Shown piece after piece: positions 53,157-62,402 of a DNA stretch of 64,000 bases (its first letter is position 1; every line of letters begins with the position of its first letter). The position numbers and the translations under genes were made by a program. The DNA is from Mycolicibacterium wolinskyi (lineage in GTDB: Bacteria; Actinomycetota; Actinomycetes; Mycobacteriales; Mycobacteriaceae): the NCBI RefSeq assembly GCF_002101965.1, contig NZ_LQQA01000015.1, positions 558,001 to 622,000 on the forward strand. Direction: 5' to 3'. Below the pieces are notes generated by a model. The model did no database searches and had not been told where the DNA came from. It worked only from the letters and a program-made list of their open reading frames with translations.

Positions 53157-53467
53157 CGCCCTCCCTCGAACCTCGCTGGAACTTCGTGCAGCCTAACCGC
53201 TGGCGGGCAGCCTCGCGTAGTTAGGCGTACTCATTGTTGGCGGTAGTGATGTTGCCGGTGGTGATGAGGCGTAAACGATCGAGGCTGTCACCGGATTTCA
53301 CTGGACGGGGTCCCATCTGGCACAATTGAGCAGTTGTCTGTGCAGGACTGGGACGGGTCAACCTCCCGCCCGCTGCGAGATGCACCCCGATACACCCGAA
53401 AAGATAGCTCTGGCTGCGCGACTGCGCGCACTCGACCGGAGCCGCGAACAACAAGGAAGTGTCACCG
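53157..53467 (+). other. 311-bp region between lppW and rplS with rplS promoter and leader
   Basis: It is divergent between lppW and rplS. The candidate rplS promoter lies at 53297-53326 and leaves a 5' leader of roughly 130 nt. No L19 autoregulatory structure was identified by eye; no protein-like ORF. Confidence 0.4.
53297..53326 (+). promoter_or_regulatory. Candidate promoter for rplS
   Basis: TTCACT (53297-53302), 18-bp spacer, CACAAT (53321-53326) in TCTGGCACAAT, which is repeated exactly upstream of rpsP; both are followed by GTCTGT within about 20 bp. Confidence 0.45.
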
Positions 53468-53809
53468 ATGAACACGCTGGACTTCGTCGATCAGACGTCG
53501 CTGCGCGACGACATCCCGACCTTCAGCCCCGGCGACACCGTCAACGTGCACGTGAAGGTGATCGAGGGCTCCAAGGAGCGCATCCAGGTCTTCAAGGGCG
53601 TCGTGATCCGCCGCCAGGGCGGCGGCATCCGCGAGACCTTCACCGTGCGCAAGGAGAGCTACGGCGTCGGCGTCGAGCGGACCTTCCCCGTCCACTCGCC
53701 GAACATCGACCACATCGACGTCGTCACCCGCGGTGACGTGCGCCGGGCCAAGCTGTACTACCTGCGCGAACTTCGCGGCAAGAAAGCGAAGATCAAGGAA
53801 AAGCGCTGA
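53468..53809 (+). CDS. rplS: 50S ribosomal protein L19
   Basis: A 113-residue L19. Typical stretches: IPTFSPGDTVNVHVKVIEG, RIQVFKGVVIRRQGGGI, ETFTVRKESYGVGVERTFP and the basic C-terminus LRGKKAKIKEKR. ATG 53468 has AAGGAAG at correct spacing; the GTG at 53459 overlaps that site. Confidence 0.95.
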   Translation: MNTLDFVDQTSLRDDIPTFSPGDTVNVHVKVIEGSKERIQVFKGVVIRRQGGGIRETFTVRKESYGVGVERTFPVHSPNIDHIDVVTRGDVRRAKLYYLRELRGKKAKIKEKR

Positions 53810-53876
53810 GCGACGCGTCGCGCATGGCGCAGCTGTCGTCACAGAGCCTGATACGACGCTCGCTACTGTGGACCCC

Positions 53877-54713
53877 GTGACCGGATCCACCGACTCAACC
53901 GACGCGTCGTCGGAGGACGAACTCGACACCGATCCCGATACGTCCCACTCGGTGGCCGAAGAGGACAAGCCCCAGAAGCGCAAGCACTCCGCGTTGCGCG
54001 AAGGGGCCATCCTCGTCACCATCGCGCTCGTCCTGTACTACGTGATGCTGACGTTCGTCGCCCGTCCGTACCTGATTCCCTCGGAATCCATGGAGCCGAC
54101 TCTGCACGGCTGCCCGGGCTGTGTCGGCGACCGGATCATGGTCGACAAGCTCACCTATCGGTTCTCCGAGCCGGAACCCGGCGACGTCGTGGTGTTCAAG
54201 GGCCCGCCGTCGTGGAACATCGGCTACAAGTCGATCCGCTCCGACAACACCGCGATCCGGTGGGTGCAGAACGCGTTGTCCTTCGTGGGATTCGTCCCGC
54301 CGGACGAGAACGACCTCGTCAAGCGAGTCATCGCGGTGGGCGGACAGACCGTGGAGTGCCGTGCGGCCACCGGTCTGACGGTCAACGGCAAGCCCTTGAA
54401 CGAGCCGTACCTGAATCCGACCACGATGATGGCCGATCCGAACATCTACCCGTGTCTCGGCAACGAATTCGGTCCGGTGACCGTGCCGAAGGACCGTATC
54501 TGGGTGATGGGCGACAACCGCACCCACTCCGCGGATTCGCGGGTGCACTGCACGAATCTGCCCGCGGACGCGCAGAAGGGTCTGCTGTGCACGGGTGACC
54601 CGATGGCCGGCACCGTCCCGGTGGAGAATGTGATCGGTAAGGCACGATTCATCGCATGGCCGCCCTCCCGGTGGGGTGGGATCAGCAGCGTGAATCCGCA
54701 GACCAACTCTTAG
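53877..54713 (+). CDS. lepB: Signal peptidase I
   Basis: A 278-residue type I signal peptidase. One N-terminal transmembrane helix (about 43-62, ILVTIALVLYYVMLTF) after an acidic cytoplasmic tail; catalytic Ser in PSESMEPTL (about S72) and Lys in LVKRVIAVGG (about K147); box E GDNRTHSADSR. Start GTG 53877 (MTGSTDS), by analogy with M. tuberculosis LepB; GTG 53868 is possible. Gene order rplS-lepB-rnhB is conserved. Confidence 0.93.
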   Translation: MTGSTDSTDASSEDELDTDPDTSHSVAEEDKPQKRKHSALREGAILVTIALVLYYVMLTFVARPYLIPSESMEPTLHGCPGCVGDRIMVDKLTYRFSEPEPGDVVVFKGPPSWNIGYKSIRSDNTAIRWVQNALSFVGFVPPDENDLVKRVIAVGGQTVECRAATGLTVNGKPLNEPYLNPTTMMADPNIYPCLGNEFGPVTVPKDRIWVMGDNRTHSADSRVHCTNLPADAQKGLLCTGDPMAGTVPVENVIGKARFIAWPPSRWGGISSVNPQTNS

Positions 54714-54723
54714 GAGCAGCCTC

Positions 54724-55497
54724 GTGCCCTCCGAGGTGAAGATGTCGTGGCCGCCTCGAACGGTGATCCGGAAGTCCTCGGGTCTGCGCACGCTGGAGTC
54801 TGCGCTCTATCGCAACGGCCTCGGTCCGGTTGCCGGGGTCGACGAAGTGGGCCGGGGTGCCTGTGCCGGGCCGCTTGTGGTCGCGGCGTGCGTGCTGGGG
54901 CCGAACCGGTTGGAGAGCCTGGCCGCGCTCGACGATTCGAAGAAATTGGGCGAGAAGGAACGCGAACGGCTGTTCCCCCTGATCCGCCGCTACGCACTGG
55001 CGTACCACGTGGTGTTCATCCCGTCTGTCGAGGTCGACCGCCGGGGAGTGCATGTGGCCAACATCGAGGGCATGCGCCGCGCCGTGGCGGGTTTGGCGGT
55101 GCGGCCCGGCTACGTGTTGTCCGACGGTTTCCGGGTGCCCGGCCTTTCGGTGCCGTCGCTGCCGGTCATCGGTGGCGACGCCGCGGCAGCGTGCATCGCC
55201 GCGGCGAGCGTGCTCGCCAAGGTCAGCCGCGACCGCCTGATGGTCGAGATGGAGCGGGACCACCCTGGTTACGGGTTCGCCGAGCACAAGGGGTACAGCA
55301 CGCCCGCCCACACCGCGGCGTTGGCCGAGTTGGGTCCGTGTGTGGAGCACCGCTACTCGTATGTGAACGTGCGGCGGGCCGCAGCGACGACGAACGTGGG
55401 GCGGGCCGCCAAGACGGGCGCACCGATGCGCAGTGGCGATGGGACGTACGCAAAGATGGGCAACGAATGCCTGAGCGAAGAGCAGACTACTGGGTGA
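54724..55497 (+). CDS. rnhB: Ribonuclease HII
   Basis: A 257-residue RNase HII. Active-site motif AGVDEVGRGACAGPLV, with the further acidic residues in LDDSKKL and LSDGFRVPG, and the Ser/Lys-rich KVSRDRLM segment. Removes ribonucleotides embedded in DNA. Start taken as GTG 54724, which has AGGAG 6 nt upstream; ATG 54742 (MSWPPRTVIRK), also with an upstream GAGGTG, is nearly as likely. The C-terminal 40 residues are poorly conserved. Confidence 0.93.
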   Translation: MPSEVKMSWPPRTVIRKSSGLRTLESALYRNGLGPVAGVDEVGRGACAGPLVVAACVLGPNRLESLAALDDSKKLGEKERERLFPLIRRYALAYHVVFIPSVEVDRRGVHVANIEGMRRAVAGLAVRPGYVLSDGFRVPGLSVPSLPVIGGDAAAACIAAASVLAKVSRDRLMVEMERDHPGYGFAEHKGYSTPAHTAALAELGPCVEHRYSYVNVRRAAATTNVGRAAKTGAPMRSGDGTYAKMGNECLSEEQTTG

Positions 55498-55562
55498 GCG
55501 CTTGGGCGAAGAGCGGACAATGTGACTGAGGCCGTGGATCTACGAGAAGGACAGCAGAGCAG

Positions 55563-55868
55563 ATGAGCGCCGAGGATCTCGAGAAGTACGAAACCGAGAT
55601 GGAGCTCTCGCTGTACCGCGAATACAAGGACATCGTCGGTCAGTTCAGCTACGTGGTGGAAACCGAGCGACGGTTCTACCTGGCGAACAGCGTGGAGTTG
55701 ATTCCGCGTAACTCCGACGGCGAGGTGTATTTCGAACTGCGCTTGGCCGACGCCTGGGTGTGGGACATGTACCGCCCGGCGCGCTTCGTCAAGCAGGTCC
55801 GCGTGATCACGTTCAAAGACGTCAACATCGAAGAAGTCGAAAAGCCCGAGCTGCGGCTCCCGGAGTAG
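55563..55868 (+). CDS. DUF2469 protein (Rv2901c type)
   Basis: A 101-residue acidic protein found only in actinobacteria and always beside rnhB. It begins MSAEDLEKYETEMELSLYRE and contains ETERRFYLANSVELIPR and VWDMYRPARFVKQVRV. No catalytic motif is visible and the function is not known; conservation suggests a housekeeping role. Confidence 0.92.
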   Translation: MSAEDLEKYETEMELSLYREYKDIVGQFSYVVETERRFYLANSVELIPRNSDGEVYFELRLADAWVWDMYRPARFVKQVRVITFKDVNIEEVEKPELRLPE

Positions 55869-55873
55869 CCGGG

Positions 55874-57100
55874 ATGGGCAACCGGGTCGATGCGGTGCTG
55901 GCGGGCTTGCCCGACGTGCGTGCCTGGCAGGAGCCGTTGTACCGGGACCTGCATCAGCACCCGGAACTGTCGCATCAGGAGCATCGCACGGCCGGTCTGG
56001 TGGCCACGCGGTTGGCCGATGCGGGTGTGGACGTCCATACCGGTATCGGTGGCACCGGGGTCGTCGGCGTCCTGCGCAACGGGGACGGGCCGCGGGTCCT
56101 GCTGCGTGCCGACATGGATGCGCTTCCGGTGACCGAAGCGACCGGGCTGCCCTACGCGAGCGCCGAACCCGGCGTCATGCACGCATGTGGCCACGACGTC
56201 CACGTGACGTGCTTGCTGGGTGCGACTGAATTGCTTGCCCGCGCAACGCAACACTGGAGCGGTACGCTCGTCGCCTTGTTTCAGCACGCCGAGGAGGTCG
56301 GTGACGGCGCACGAGGCATGGTCGATGACGGCCTGGCCGATCTGGTGGGTCCGGTCGACGTGGCGCTGGCCCAGCATGTGGGGCCCGCGCCGGCCGGCAT
56401 GCTCGGTGTGCACAGCGGGCCGTTCCTGTCGGCCGCCGACAGCATGCGCATCACGGTGTACGGCCGCGGCGGCCACGGCTCCATGCCGCAGGCGACCGTC
56501 GATCCGGTCGTGTTGGCGGCGATGATCGTCATCCGGTTGCAGACGATCGTGTCCCGCGAGATCGCACCCACCGAGACGGTCGTGCTGACCGTGGGGAGCA
56601 TCCGGTCGGGCATGAAGAGCAATGTGATCGGCGACCATGCGGTGCTCGAACTCAACCTGCGGACCTACGATGCCGCGGTGCGGACGGCGGTGCTCGATGC
56701 GATCCGGCGCATCGTTGTCGCCGAATGCCAGGCCTCGGATTCGCCGCCGAAGGACCCCGAATTCGAGCTGTACGACAGCTTTCCGCTCACCGTCAACGAC
56801 GACGACGTCACCGCCCGGGTGCACCAGGCGTTCACCGAGTTCTTCGGCGCGCGGGTGCAGACGATCGGTCAGGCAACTGCAAGCGAGGATTTCAGCGACA
56901 TCCCCGCCGCGTTCGGTGCGCCCTACACGTACTGGGCGATCGGTGGTATCGACCCGCAGAAGTACCGGACCGCCGCCGAGGCGGATCGTGTGAGCATCGA
57001 CATTCCGGTGAACCACTCACCCGGGTTCGCGCCCGAGATTCAGCCGACGCTCGATGTCGGCACGCAGGCCCTCGTGGTGGCTGCGCTCAGCTGGCTTTAG
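55874..57100 (+). CDS. M20-family amidohydrolase/aminoacylase-like metallopeptidase
   Basis: A 408-residue protein of the hippurate hydrolase/IAA-amino-acid hydrolase group. Metal ligands in LLRADMDALPV, MHACGHDVHV, HAEEVGDGARG and the C-terminal VNHSPGFAPE; the dimerisation domain has GRGGHGSMPQATVDPVV. It probably releases an acid from an N-acyl amino acid. ATG 55874, 5 bp after the DUF2469 stop, so co-transcription is possible. Confidence 0.88.
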   Translation: MGNRVDAVLAGLPDVRAWQEPLYRDLHQHPELSHQEHRTAGLVATRLADAGVDVHTGIGGTGVVGVLRNGDGPRVLLRADMDALPVTEATGLPYASAEPGVMHACGHDVHVTCLLGATELLARATQHWSGTLVALFQHAEEVGDGARGMVDDGLADLVGPVDVALAQHVGPAPAGMLGVHSGPFLSAADSMRITVYGRGGHGSMPQATVDPVVLAAMIVIRLQTIVSREIAPTETVVLTVGSIRSGMKSNVIGDHAVLELNLRTYDAAVRTAVLDAIRRIVVAECQASDSPPKDPEFELYDSFPLTVNDDDVTARVHQAFTEFFGARVQTIGQATASEDFSDIPAAFGAPYTYWAIGGIDPQKYRTAAEADRVSIDIPVNHSPGFAPEIQPTLDVGTQALVVAALSWL

Positions 57101-57791
57101 GCCGCAGGTGCTGTCCGAAGAACGCGAACACGCGTGACCAGGCGTCGGCGGTGGCCGCTTCGTCGTAACCGAAACCGGTGATGCGCATCAGGGGCTGCGC
57201 CGGCAGTTGGTTGGCGAAGCTGTGGCCGGCCTGCGGGTACACCTTGATGTCGGCGGGGATGTTGTTGGCCTGGACGACCTTGCGCAGCTTCGCCGGTGCG
57301 CCGATGCCCATCGGGTCGCGGCGGCCGAAGCTCGCCACGATGGGGCAGGACGCGTCGAGCGTCTCGTCGAGACGACGGGGGAGCGGCGTGCCGTAGAACG
57401 GCGCCGATGCGGCGAAACCCTTGGGCCCCATGATGAGTGCGAACTGTCCGCCCATGCAGAAGCCGACGATGCCGACGGTTCCGGTGCACTGCGGATGTGC
57501 GAGCAGGTGATCGCGTGCGGCCAGGATGTCGTCGAGTGCGCGGCCCCGCTGGGTCAGCAGTTCGCGGAACACCCGCGTGATGCAACGCGCGCGGCCGCCG
57601 CGCGAGTACAGGTTGGGGGTGATCGCCAGGTAACCGGCGGCCGCGATGCGCGTGGAGATCGACTCGTTGTCGGGCCCGTAGCCGATCGCGTCGTGGATGA
57701 CCACGACACCGGGCCACGGCCCCGCGTCTTCCGGAGTGCCCAGCAGGGCGTCGATCGGACCGTCGGGGGTGGTGATCGAGATCGTCGTCAC
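57087..57791 (-). CDS. Dienelactone hydrolase-family protein
   Basis: A 234-residue alpha/beta hydrolase. Nucleophile motif GIVGFCMGGQF places Cys at the catalytic position, with Asp in FGRRDPMG and His in QAGHSFAN, the Cys-Asp-His triad of dienelactone hydrolases. Start GTG 57791 (MTTISITTPDG). It converges on the M20 gene with a 14-bp overlap of the 3' ends. Substrate unknown. Confidence 0.87.
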   Translation of the reverse strand: MTTISITTPDGPIDALLGTPEDAGPWPGVVVIHDAIGYGPDNESISTRIAAAGYLAITPNLYSRGGRARCITRVFRELLTQRGRALDDILAARDHLLAHPQCTGTVGIVGFCMGGQFALIMGPKGFAASAPFYGTPLPRRLDETLDASCPIVASFGRRDPMGIGAPAKLRKVVQANNIPADIKVYPQAGHSFANQLPAQPLMRITGFGYDEAATADAWSRVFAFFGQHLRPKAS

Positions 57792-57833
57792 GCCACCGAA
57801 TGTAGCGGCTCGGCGGCCGCGGGTCACCGGCGA

Positions 57834-59309
57834 TCAGGTTCCGCAGAACGTGCGGTAGGCGCCGAAGTCCTGCGGGGCGGGCGCGGCATACCGGTCCAGG
57901 CCCGCGCGTTCCCGGTACGGAGCGGCAAGAACTTCCAAGAGCCGGTGCACCGGTTCCAGGTCGCCCGCCGTCGCCGCGCCCAGCGCCTCCTCGACGATGT
58001 GGTTGCGCGGTATGTAGATCGGGTTGACCTCGTCCATCGTGTCGGCGGATGGGCCGAGTGTGCGCCAGCGCCCGAGCCATTCGTCGAGTGTTGACGGCAC
58101 GGCGAACAGATCGCGGACAACCGAGGTGTCACCGCGCGCGGCGCGGCCGAGGGCTCGGAAGAACGATGTGTAGTCGATCTGATTCTGCTGCAACAGCACC
58201 AGCAGTTCGTCGATCAGTGCCCGGGCCGCCACGTCGTCGGCCTCGGCGGGAAGTCCCAGCTTGGCGCGCATGCCCGTCGACCACGCGTGATCGAACTTCG
58301 CGCGGAACCCGCTGAGCGACTCGGTCAGGATCGCGACCGCCTGCTCGCCGTCGTCGGCGATCAGCGGCAGGAGGGTTTCGGCGAACCGGGCGAGGTTCCA
58401 CTGGGCGATCGCGGGCTGGTTGCCGTAGGCGTAACGGCCACCTTGGTCGATCGAGCTGAAGACGGTGTCCGGGTCGAACGCCTCCATGAAGGCGCATGGC
58501 CCGTAGTCGATCGTCTCACCCGAGATCGTCATGTTGTCGGTGTTCATCACGCCGTGCACGAACCCGACGAGCAACCATTGCGCCACCAGGCTCGCCTGGA
58601 CCGACACCACGGCGTCGAACAACGCGAGACAGCGGTTCTCGGCTTCGGCGGCTTGGGGGTGGTGGCGGGCGATCGCGTGGTCGGCCAGACGCCGCAGCAA
58701 CTCGAGATCCCGTGCGGCATTGCAATATTGGATGGCGTACTGGAAACTGCCGACGCGCAGATGGCTGCTCGCGGTGCGGGCCAGCACCGCGCCGGGCAAC
58801 TGGGTTTCGCGCCACACGTCGCGCCCGGTCGCCACGACGGCAAGCGATCGCGTGGTCGGAATGCCCATGGCGTGCATCGCCTCGCTGACGATGTACTCGC
58901 GCAGCATCGGGCCGACGGCGGCCAGTCCGTCGCCGCCGCGCGCGAACGGGGTGCGGCCCGACCCTTTGAGATGCAGATCCCGCGGACACCCGTCGCGGTC
59001 GGTCAATTCGCCGAGCAGCAGCGCCCGGCCGTCGCCCAGCCGTGGCACGAAACCGCCGAACTGGTGGCCCGAGTACGCCTGTGCGACGGGCGTGGCGCCA
59101 CTGGGAACAGCGGTGCCCAGCAACAGGCCGAGCCCCTCGGGTCCGCGCAGCCAATCCGGATCGAGTCCGAGGGCGGCGGCCAGCCGTTCGTTGAGCACGA
59201 GCAGCCGCGGGTCCGGCGCCGCTTCGGCCTGCCAGGGCACGGCCATCTCCGGCAGTTCGCGCGCGAAGCGGTTGTCCAGGACCACCGCCGTCTCCGGTGT
59301 CGCACTCAC
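57834..59309 (-). CDS. selO: Protein adenylyltransferase SelO (YdiU family)
   Basis: A 491-residue pseudokinase-fold AMPylator. Characteristic stretches: AYSGHQFGGFVPRLGDGRA, DLHLKGSGRTPFARGGDG (ATP binding), GFVHGVMNTDNM and IDYGPCAFM (metal-binding Asp). The C-terminus ends FCGT, with Cys at the place where some homologues carry selenocysteine. Bacterial SelO transfers AMP to proteins in the oxidative stress response. Start GTG 59309. Confidence 0.9.
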   Translation of the reverse strand: MSATPETAVVLDNRFARELPEMAVPWQAEAAPDPRLLVLNERLAAALGLDPDWLRGPEGLGLLLGTAVPSGATPVAQAYSGHQFGGFVPRLGDGRALLLGELTDRDGCPRDLHLKGSGRTPFARGGDGLAAVGPMLREYIVSEAMHAMGIPTTRSLAVVATGRDVWRETQLPGAVLARTASSHLRVGSFQYAIQYCNAARDLELLRRLADHAIARHHPQAAEAENRCLALFDAVVSVQASLVAQWLLVGFVHGVMNTDNMTISGETIDYGPCAFMEAFDPDTVFSSIDQGGRYAYGNQPAIAQWNLARFAETLLPLIADDGEQAVAILTESLSGFRAKFDHAWSTGMRAKLGLPAEADDVAARALIDELLVLLQQNQIDYTSFFRALGRAARGDTSVVRDLFAVPSTLDEWLGRWRTLGPSADTMDEVNPIYIPRNHIVEEALGAATAGDLEPVHRLLEVLAAPYRERAGLDRYAAPAPQDFGAYRTFCGT

Positions 59310-59406
59310 TCCCCGAGCCTACGGAGAATTCCGGCCGGGTCACACCGATGAATTCTCGGCGCAGTGCTTGTCTGCATACCTGAGCACCAGAAGCGGGAAG
59401 GCGGAA

Positions 59407-60078
59407 ATGGTCATGAAGACACCTCCGATCGTGTCGCACGCCGAGTGGGAGCGCGCGCGGCAGGAGCTGCTGGTGAAGGAAAAACAGTTGACCCGGGCCC
59501 GCGACGAGGTGGTCGCGCAGCGCAGGCGCATGCCGTGGCTGGAGATCGAGCGGGACTACCGGTTCGACGGTCCGGACGGGCAGGCGAGCCTGCTGGATCT
59601 GTTCCACGGACGCCGGCAGTTGATCGTCTATCGGGCGTTCTTCGAACCCGGCGTGCACGGCTGGCCCGACCACGCCTGCCCCGGCTGCTCGATGCTCGCC
59701 GATCAGGTCGCGCATCTCGCGCATCTCAACGCCCGCGACACCACCCTTGTATTCGCCTCGCGCGGAACGCAATCCGATATCGCACGGTTGAAGGACCGGA
59801 TGGGATGGGTGATGCCGTGGTACACGATCACCGACACCTTCGATGTCGATTTCGATGTCGACGAATGGCATGGCACAAATGCGTTCATCCGTGACGGCGA
59901 CCGGGTCTTCCGCACCTACTTCGTCAACAACCGCGGCGACGAGGCGATGGGCAGCACGTGGAGCTACCTCGACATCACCGCGCTCGGACGTCAGGAGACG
60001 TGGGAGGATTCACCGTCGGGCTATCCGCAGACGCCGCCGTATGACTGGTGGCGCTGGCACGACGACTACCCGCAATAG
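59407..60078 (+). CDS. DUF899 family, thioredoxin-like protein
   Basis: A 223-residue protein of the DUF899 (AhpC/TSA-like) family: WERARQELLVKEKQLTRARD at the start, YRFDGPDGQASLLDLFHGR, a CPGCSM thiol motif (DHACPGCSMLADQV) and GTWSY-like GSTWSYLDITALGRQETWED near the end. The ATG at 59407 or 59413 follows GGGAAGG. Divergent from selO; both may serve redox stress, but the function of the family is not established. Confidence 0.87.
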   Translation: MVMKTPPIVSHAEWERARQELLVKEKQLTRARDEVVAQRRRMPWLEIERDYRFDGPDGQASLLDLFHGRRQLIVYRAFFEPGVHGWPDHACPGCSMLADQVAHLAHLNARDTTLVFASRGTQSDIARLKDRMGWVMPWYTITDTFDVDFDVDEWHGTNAFIRDGDRVFRTYFVNNRGDEAMGSTWSYLDITALGRQETWEDSPSGYPQTPPYDWWRWHDDYPQ

Positions 60079-60089
60079 GCGTCGGCGGT

Positions 60090-60476
60090 TCAGATGTCGG
60101 CGAGGTCGTCGGGCACGTCGACCGCGTACTGCGAGAGCACCTCGAGTGGCACCACATCCATCGTGCGCTCGTGAGTGGCCGCGAGCACGACCGGTGCGGC
60201 GTGTCCGTCCTCGTGTGCCCGCAGCCAGTTCGCCGCGGTGACGCACCAGCGGTCGCCGGGCACCAGGCCGGGGAACCGGAAATGCGGTGCAGGCGTGGAC
60301 AAGTCGTTCCCGATGGATCGCTGGTGTTCGAGAAACTCGGCGGTCACGACGGCGCAGATGGTGTGTCGGCCGAGGTCGGCGTCGCCCGTCGAGCAGCAGC
60401 CGTCGCGGTAGAACCCGGTCAACGGGTCGGTGCCGCATTCCTCCAGCGGGCCGCCCAGCACATTGCGATCAGCCAT
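60090..60476 (-). CDS. DUF2237 protein
   Basis: A 128-residue protein that starts MADRNVLGGPLEECG and contains TGFYRDGCC, HTICAVVTAEFLEHQ, PGDRWCVTAANWL and VVLAATHERTMDVVPLEVL: the signature of the widespread DUF2237 family. Conserved cysteines suggest metal or redox chemistry; function unknown. Converges with the DUF899 gene (11 bp between stops). Confidence 0.9.
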   Translation of the reverse strand: MADRNVLGGPLEECGTDPLTGFYRDGCCSTGDADLGRHTICAVVTAEFLEHQRSIGNDLSTPAPHFRFPGLVPGDRWCVTAANWLRAHEDGHAAPVVLAATHERTMDVVPLEVLSQYAVDVPDDLADI

Positions 60477-60640
60477 GACACCAGTATCGCGCGGCGTTGC
60501 TCAATCAGCCGCCACATCCCAGGCGACCGTGAGTTCGTCGCGTGTACAGCTCCGAGTGTGCATCCTCGGCGCCGAGCGTGCGCCAGGGGCGGCCGCACAG
60601 CCGATTGACCGCCCTCAGCGCACACTGGTCGCGCACGGGT

Positions 60641-62281
60641 TCACCGCAACGATTCAGGGCTCGCGCTGCGCTGAGCGTCGAGTATCAGCAGCGCCACGTG
60701 CAACGACGTCATCGACTCACCGTCGTCGAGGTCGACGCCGAGGCGGCGCTGGATCGAGTCCAGCCGGCTGTAGAGCGCCGGTCTGCTCATGTGCAGCCGC
60801 TTGGCCAGTGCCGATTTGTTGCCGGCCAGCTCCAGGTAGCCCCGCAGGATGGCCATGTCGTTCTCACCGTGGTCGGCGTCGTGGATCAGCAGTGTCTTGA
60901 GTTCGGTTTCGGCGAACGTCTGCACGCGCGGATCGTCATGGAGCAGCGTGATGAGCCCGCGCAGGCGCACATCGGAGGCCCGCACGAACGGACGTTGCAG
61001 CCCTGTCATCGACATCGCCACCTCCGCGACGTGCGCGGCCTCGCGCAGCCCCGGCACGGCCTCGGCGAACGCAGATGCGCTGCTGCCGACGGCGACCGTG
61101 ATCCTCGGGCTGGCCTTAGGTCCCGCCTTCGTGCCGACCCGGTCTGCTTCGCCGCCGCGGCCGATCGCTTCGCGCAGACCTTCGGCGAGGCGGGCGAGCG
61201 CCGCGTCCTGACTCATGCCGCGCCGCGTCGACACCGCCAGCACGAGGCCGACCTCGCCGTCTTGGCGGGTCGAGCAGATTGCGGTGTGCCCCTGGGATTT
61301 GACGCTGTGGGTGACCGCGTCGAGGATGCGGATGTTGCGTCGTTGCACGGCAACCGGATCGAGCCGGTCGGCCGGTGCGGCCACGCGCACCGTGACCGGG
61401 AGGTAAGGACCGGTGGCACGGAGTCCGAGCGCGACGGCGCGGGCGTCGGCCTCACGGTCGTCGGCGATCCGCCCGCCGAGCACGTCGTCGATCAGGCCGC
61501 TCTGCGCCTGGTTCTCCAGTCCGGAACGGCCCCGCTCGGCCATGCGGTGCAAGGCGAGGGCCTGCGCCGCGCGCTCCAGGACCATCTTGGCCTTCGCCGG
61601 CGCGGCCGGGGTGTGCGGAATGATGAGCCGCCCCCACTCCTCGGTGCGGGGACCGACCGTGGTCGTCGACCAATCCTCGGTCATCGCCCTCGAGCGTCGC
61701 TGCCAATCGGTCAGTACCGCGGTGGCCGGTTCGCCCCGTGGCGATATCGCCAGCACCTGGTGAGACAGATCTTCGAGCACGACCGATTCGTCGACCATGT
61801 CGGCGGCCGCCCGCACGATGTCGGCGAGCGAAGCGCGCTTCATGCTCAGATCGGTGAAGGTCTGATGCGTGCGGTGGGCGAAAGCCAGCTCCTCGTACTG
61901 GTCGGCGACGATCATCCGGTGCACCGCCTCGGTGACCTCGACGAACTTCGTCTCCCGGTGCAGCAGCACGAGCGCGAGACCGAGCGACTGGGCGATGCGC
62001 CCCACCGAGGCGGGCAGGGATTTGATGCGGGTGCCCAGTTCCACGACCACGCCGACCGCACCTGCGGCGCGCATGCGCTCGAGGTAGTCGCGAGGCGCGT
62101 CGCGCAGCGCCGAGCCGGTGGTCAGCACGAGTTCGCCGCCCTGCAGCAGGCCGGAGAGGTCGGGCATGTCGCTCACGTGCACCCATCGCACCGGTCTGTC
62201 GAGGTGCTCGGAGCTGACGACCTCGGGTACACCGGCTTGCACGACAGGCAGCTCGATGACGTCGCGCACGGTCGGGATCAT
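60641..62281 (-). CDS. PucR-family transcriptional regulator
   Basis: A 546-residue regulator. N-terminal PucR domain (MIPTVRDVIELPVV ... GGELVLTTGSAL, about 1-125), central GAF/GGDEF-like region, and the C-terminal HTH of the PucR/CdaR type (LRGYLELAGNKSALAKRL, MSRPALYSRLDSIQRRLG, about 475-520). Divergent from mmsA across a 7-bp perfect inverted repeat, so likely controls valine/beta-alanine-type catabolism. It has the complete architecture whose HTH is lacking in the chimera at 3384-6518. Confidence 0.88.
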   Translation of the reverse strand: MIPTVRDVIELPVVQAGVPEVVSSEHLDRPVRWVHVSDMPDLSGLLQGGELVLTTGSALRDAPRDYLERMRAAGAVGVVVELGTRIKSLPASVGRIAQSLGLALVLLHRETKFVEVTEAVHRMIVADQYEELAFAHRTHQTFTDLSMKRASLADIVRAAADMVDESVVLEDLSHQVLAISPRGEPATAVLTDWQRRSRAMTEDWSTTTVGPRTEEWGRLIIPHTPAAPAKAKMVLERAAQALALHRMAERGRSGLENQAQSGLIDDVLGGRIADDREADARAVALGLRATGPYLPVTVRVAAPADRLDPVAVQRRNIRILDAVTHSVKSQGHTAICSTRQDGEVGLVLAVSTRRGMSQDAALARLAEGLREAIGRGGEADRVGTKAGPKASPRITVAVGSSASAFAEAVPGLREAAHVAEVAMSMTGLQRPFVRASDVRLRGLITLLHDDPRVQTFAETELKTLLIHDADHGENDMAILRGYLELAGNKSALAKRLHMSRPALYSRLDSIQRRLGVDLDDGESMTSLHVALLILDAQRSASPESLR

Positions 62282-62305
62282 TTACAGAGTGTAATCAACG
62301 GCTTC

Positions 62306-62333
62306 TCATCGAATACAGATTGACGCTCGATGA
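62306..62333. promoter_or_regulatory. Inverted repeat between pucR and mmsA, candidate operator
   Basis: TCATCGA (62306-62312) and TCGATGA (62327-62333) form a perfect 7-bp inverted repeat with a 14-bp centre in the 121-bp divergent gap, 25 bp from the pucR start and 70 bp from mmsA. Confidence 0.45.
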
Positions 62334-62402
62334 CAGGTAGTCGGTGCCCCAAAGTGGTGCAGGAAAGAGCAGTGAACCATCGCCATAGAGAGGTTTCGAT
62401 AC

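Noticed and set aside
58531..60078. 515-codon plus-strand frame covering the DUF899 gene
   Set aside because: The N-terminal 290 codons are antisense to selO; the DUF899 start with its ribosome binding site is at 59407.
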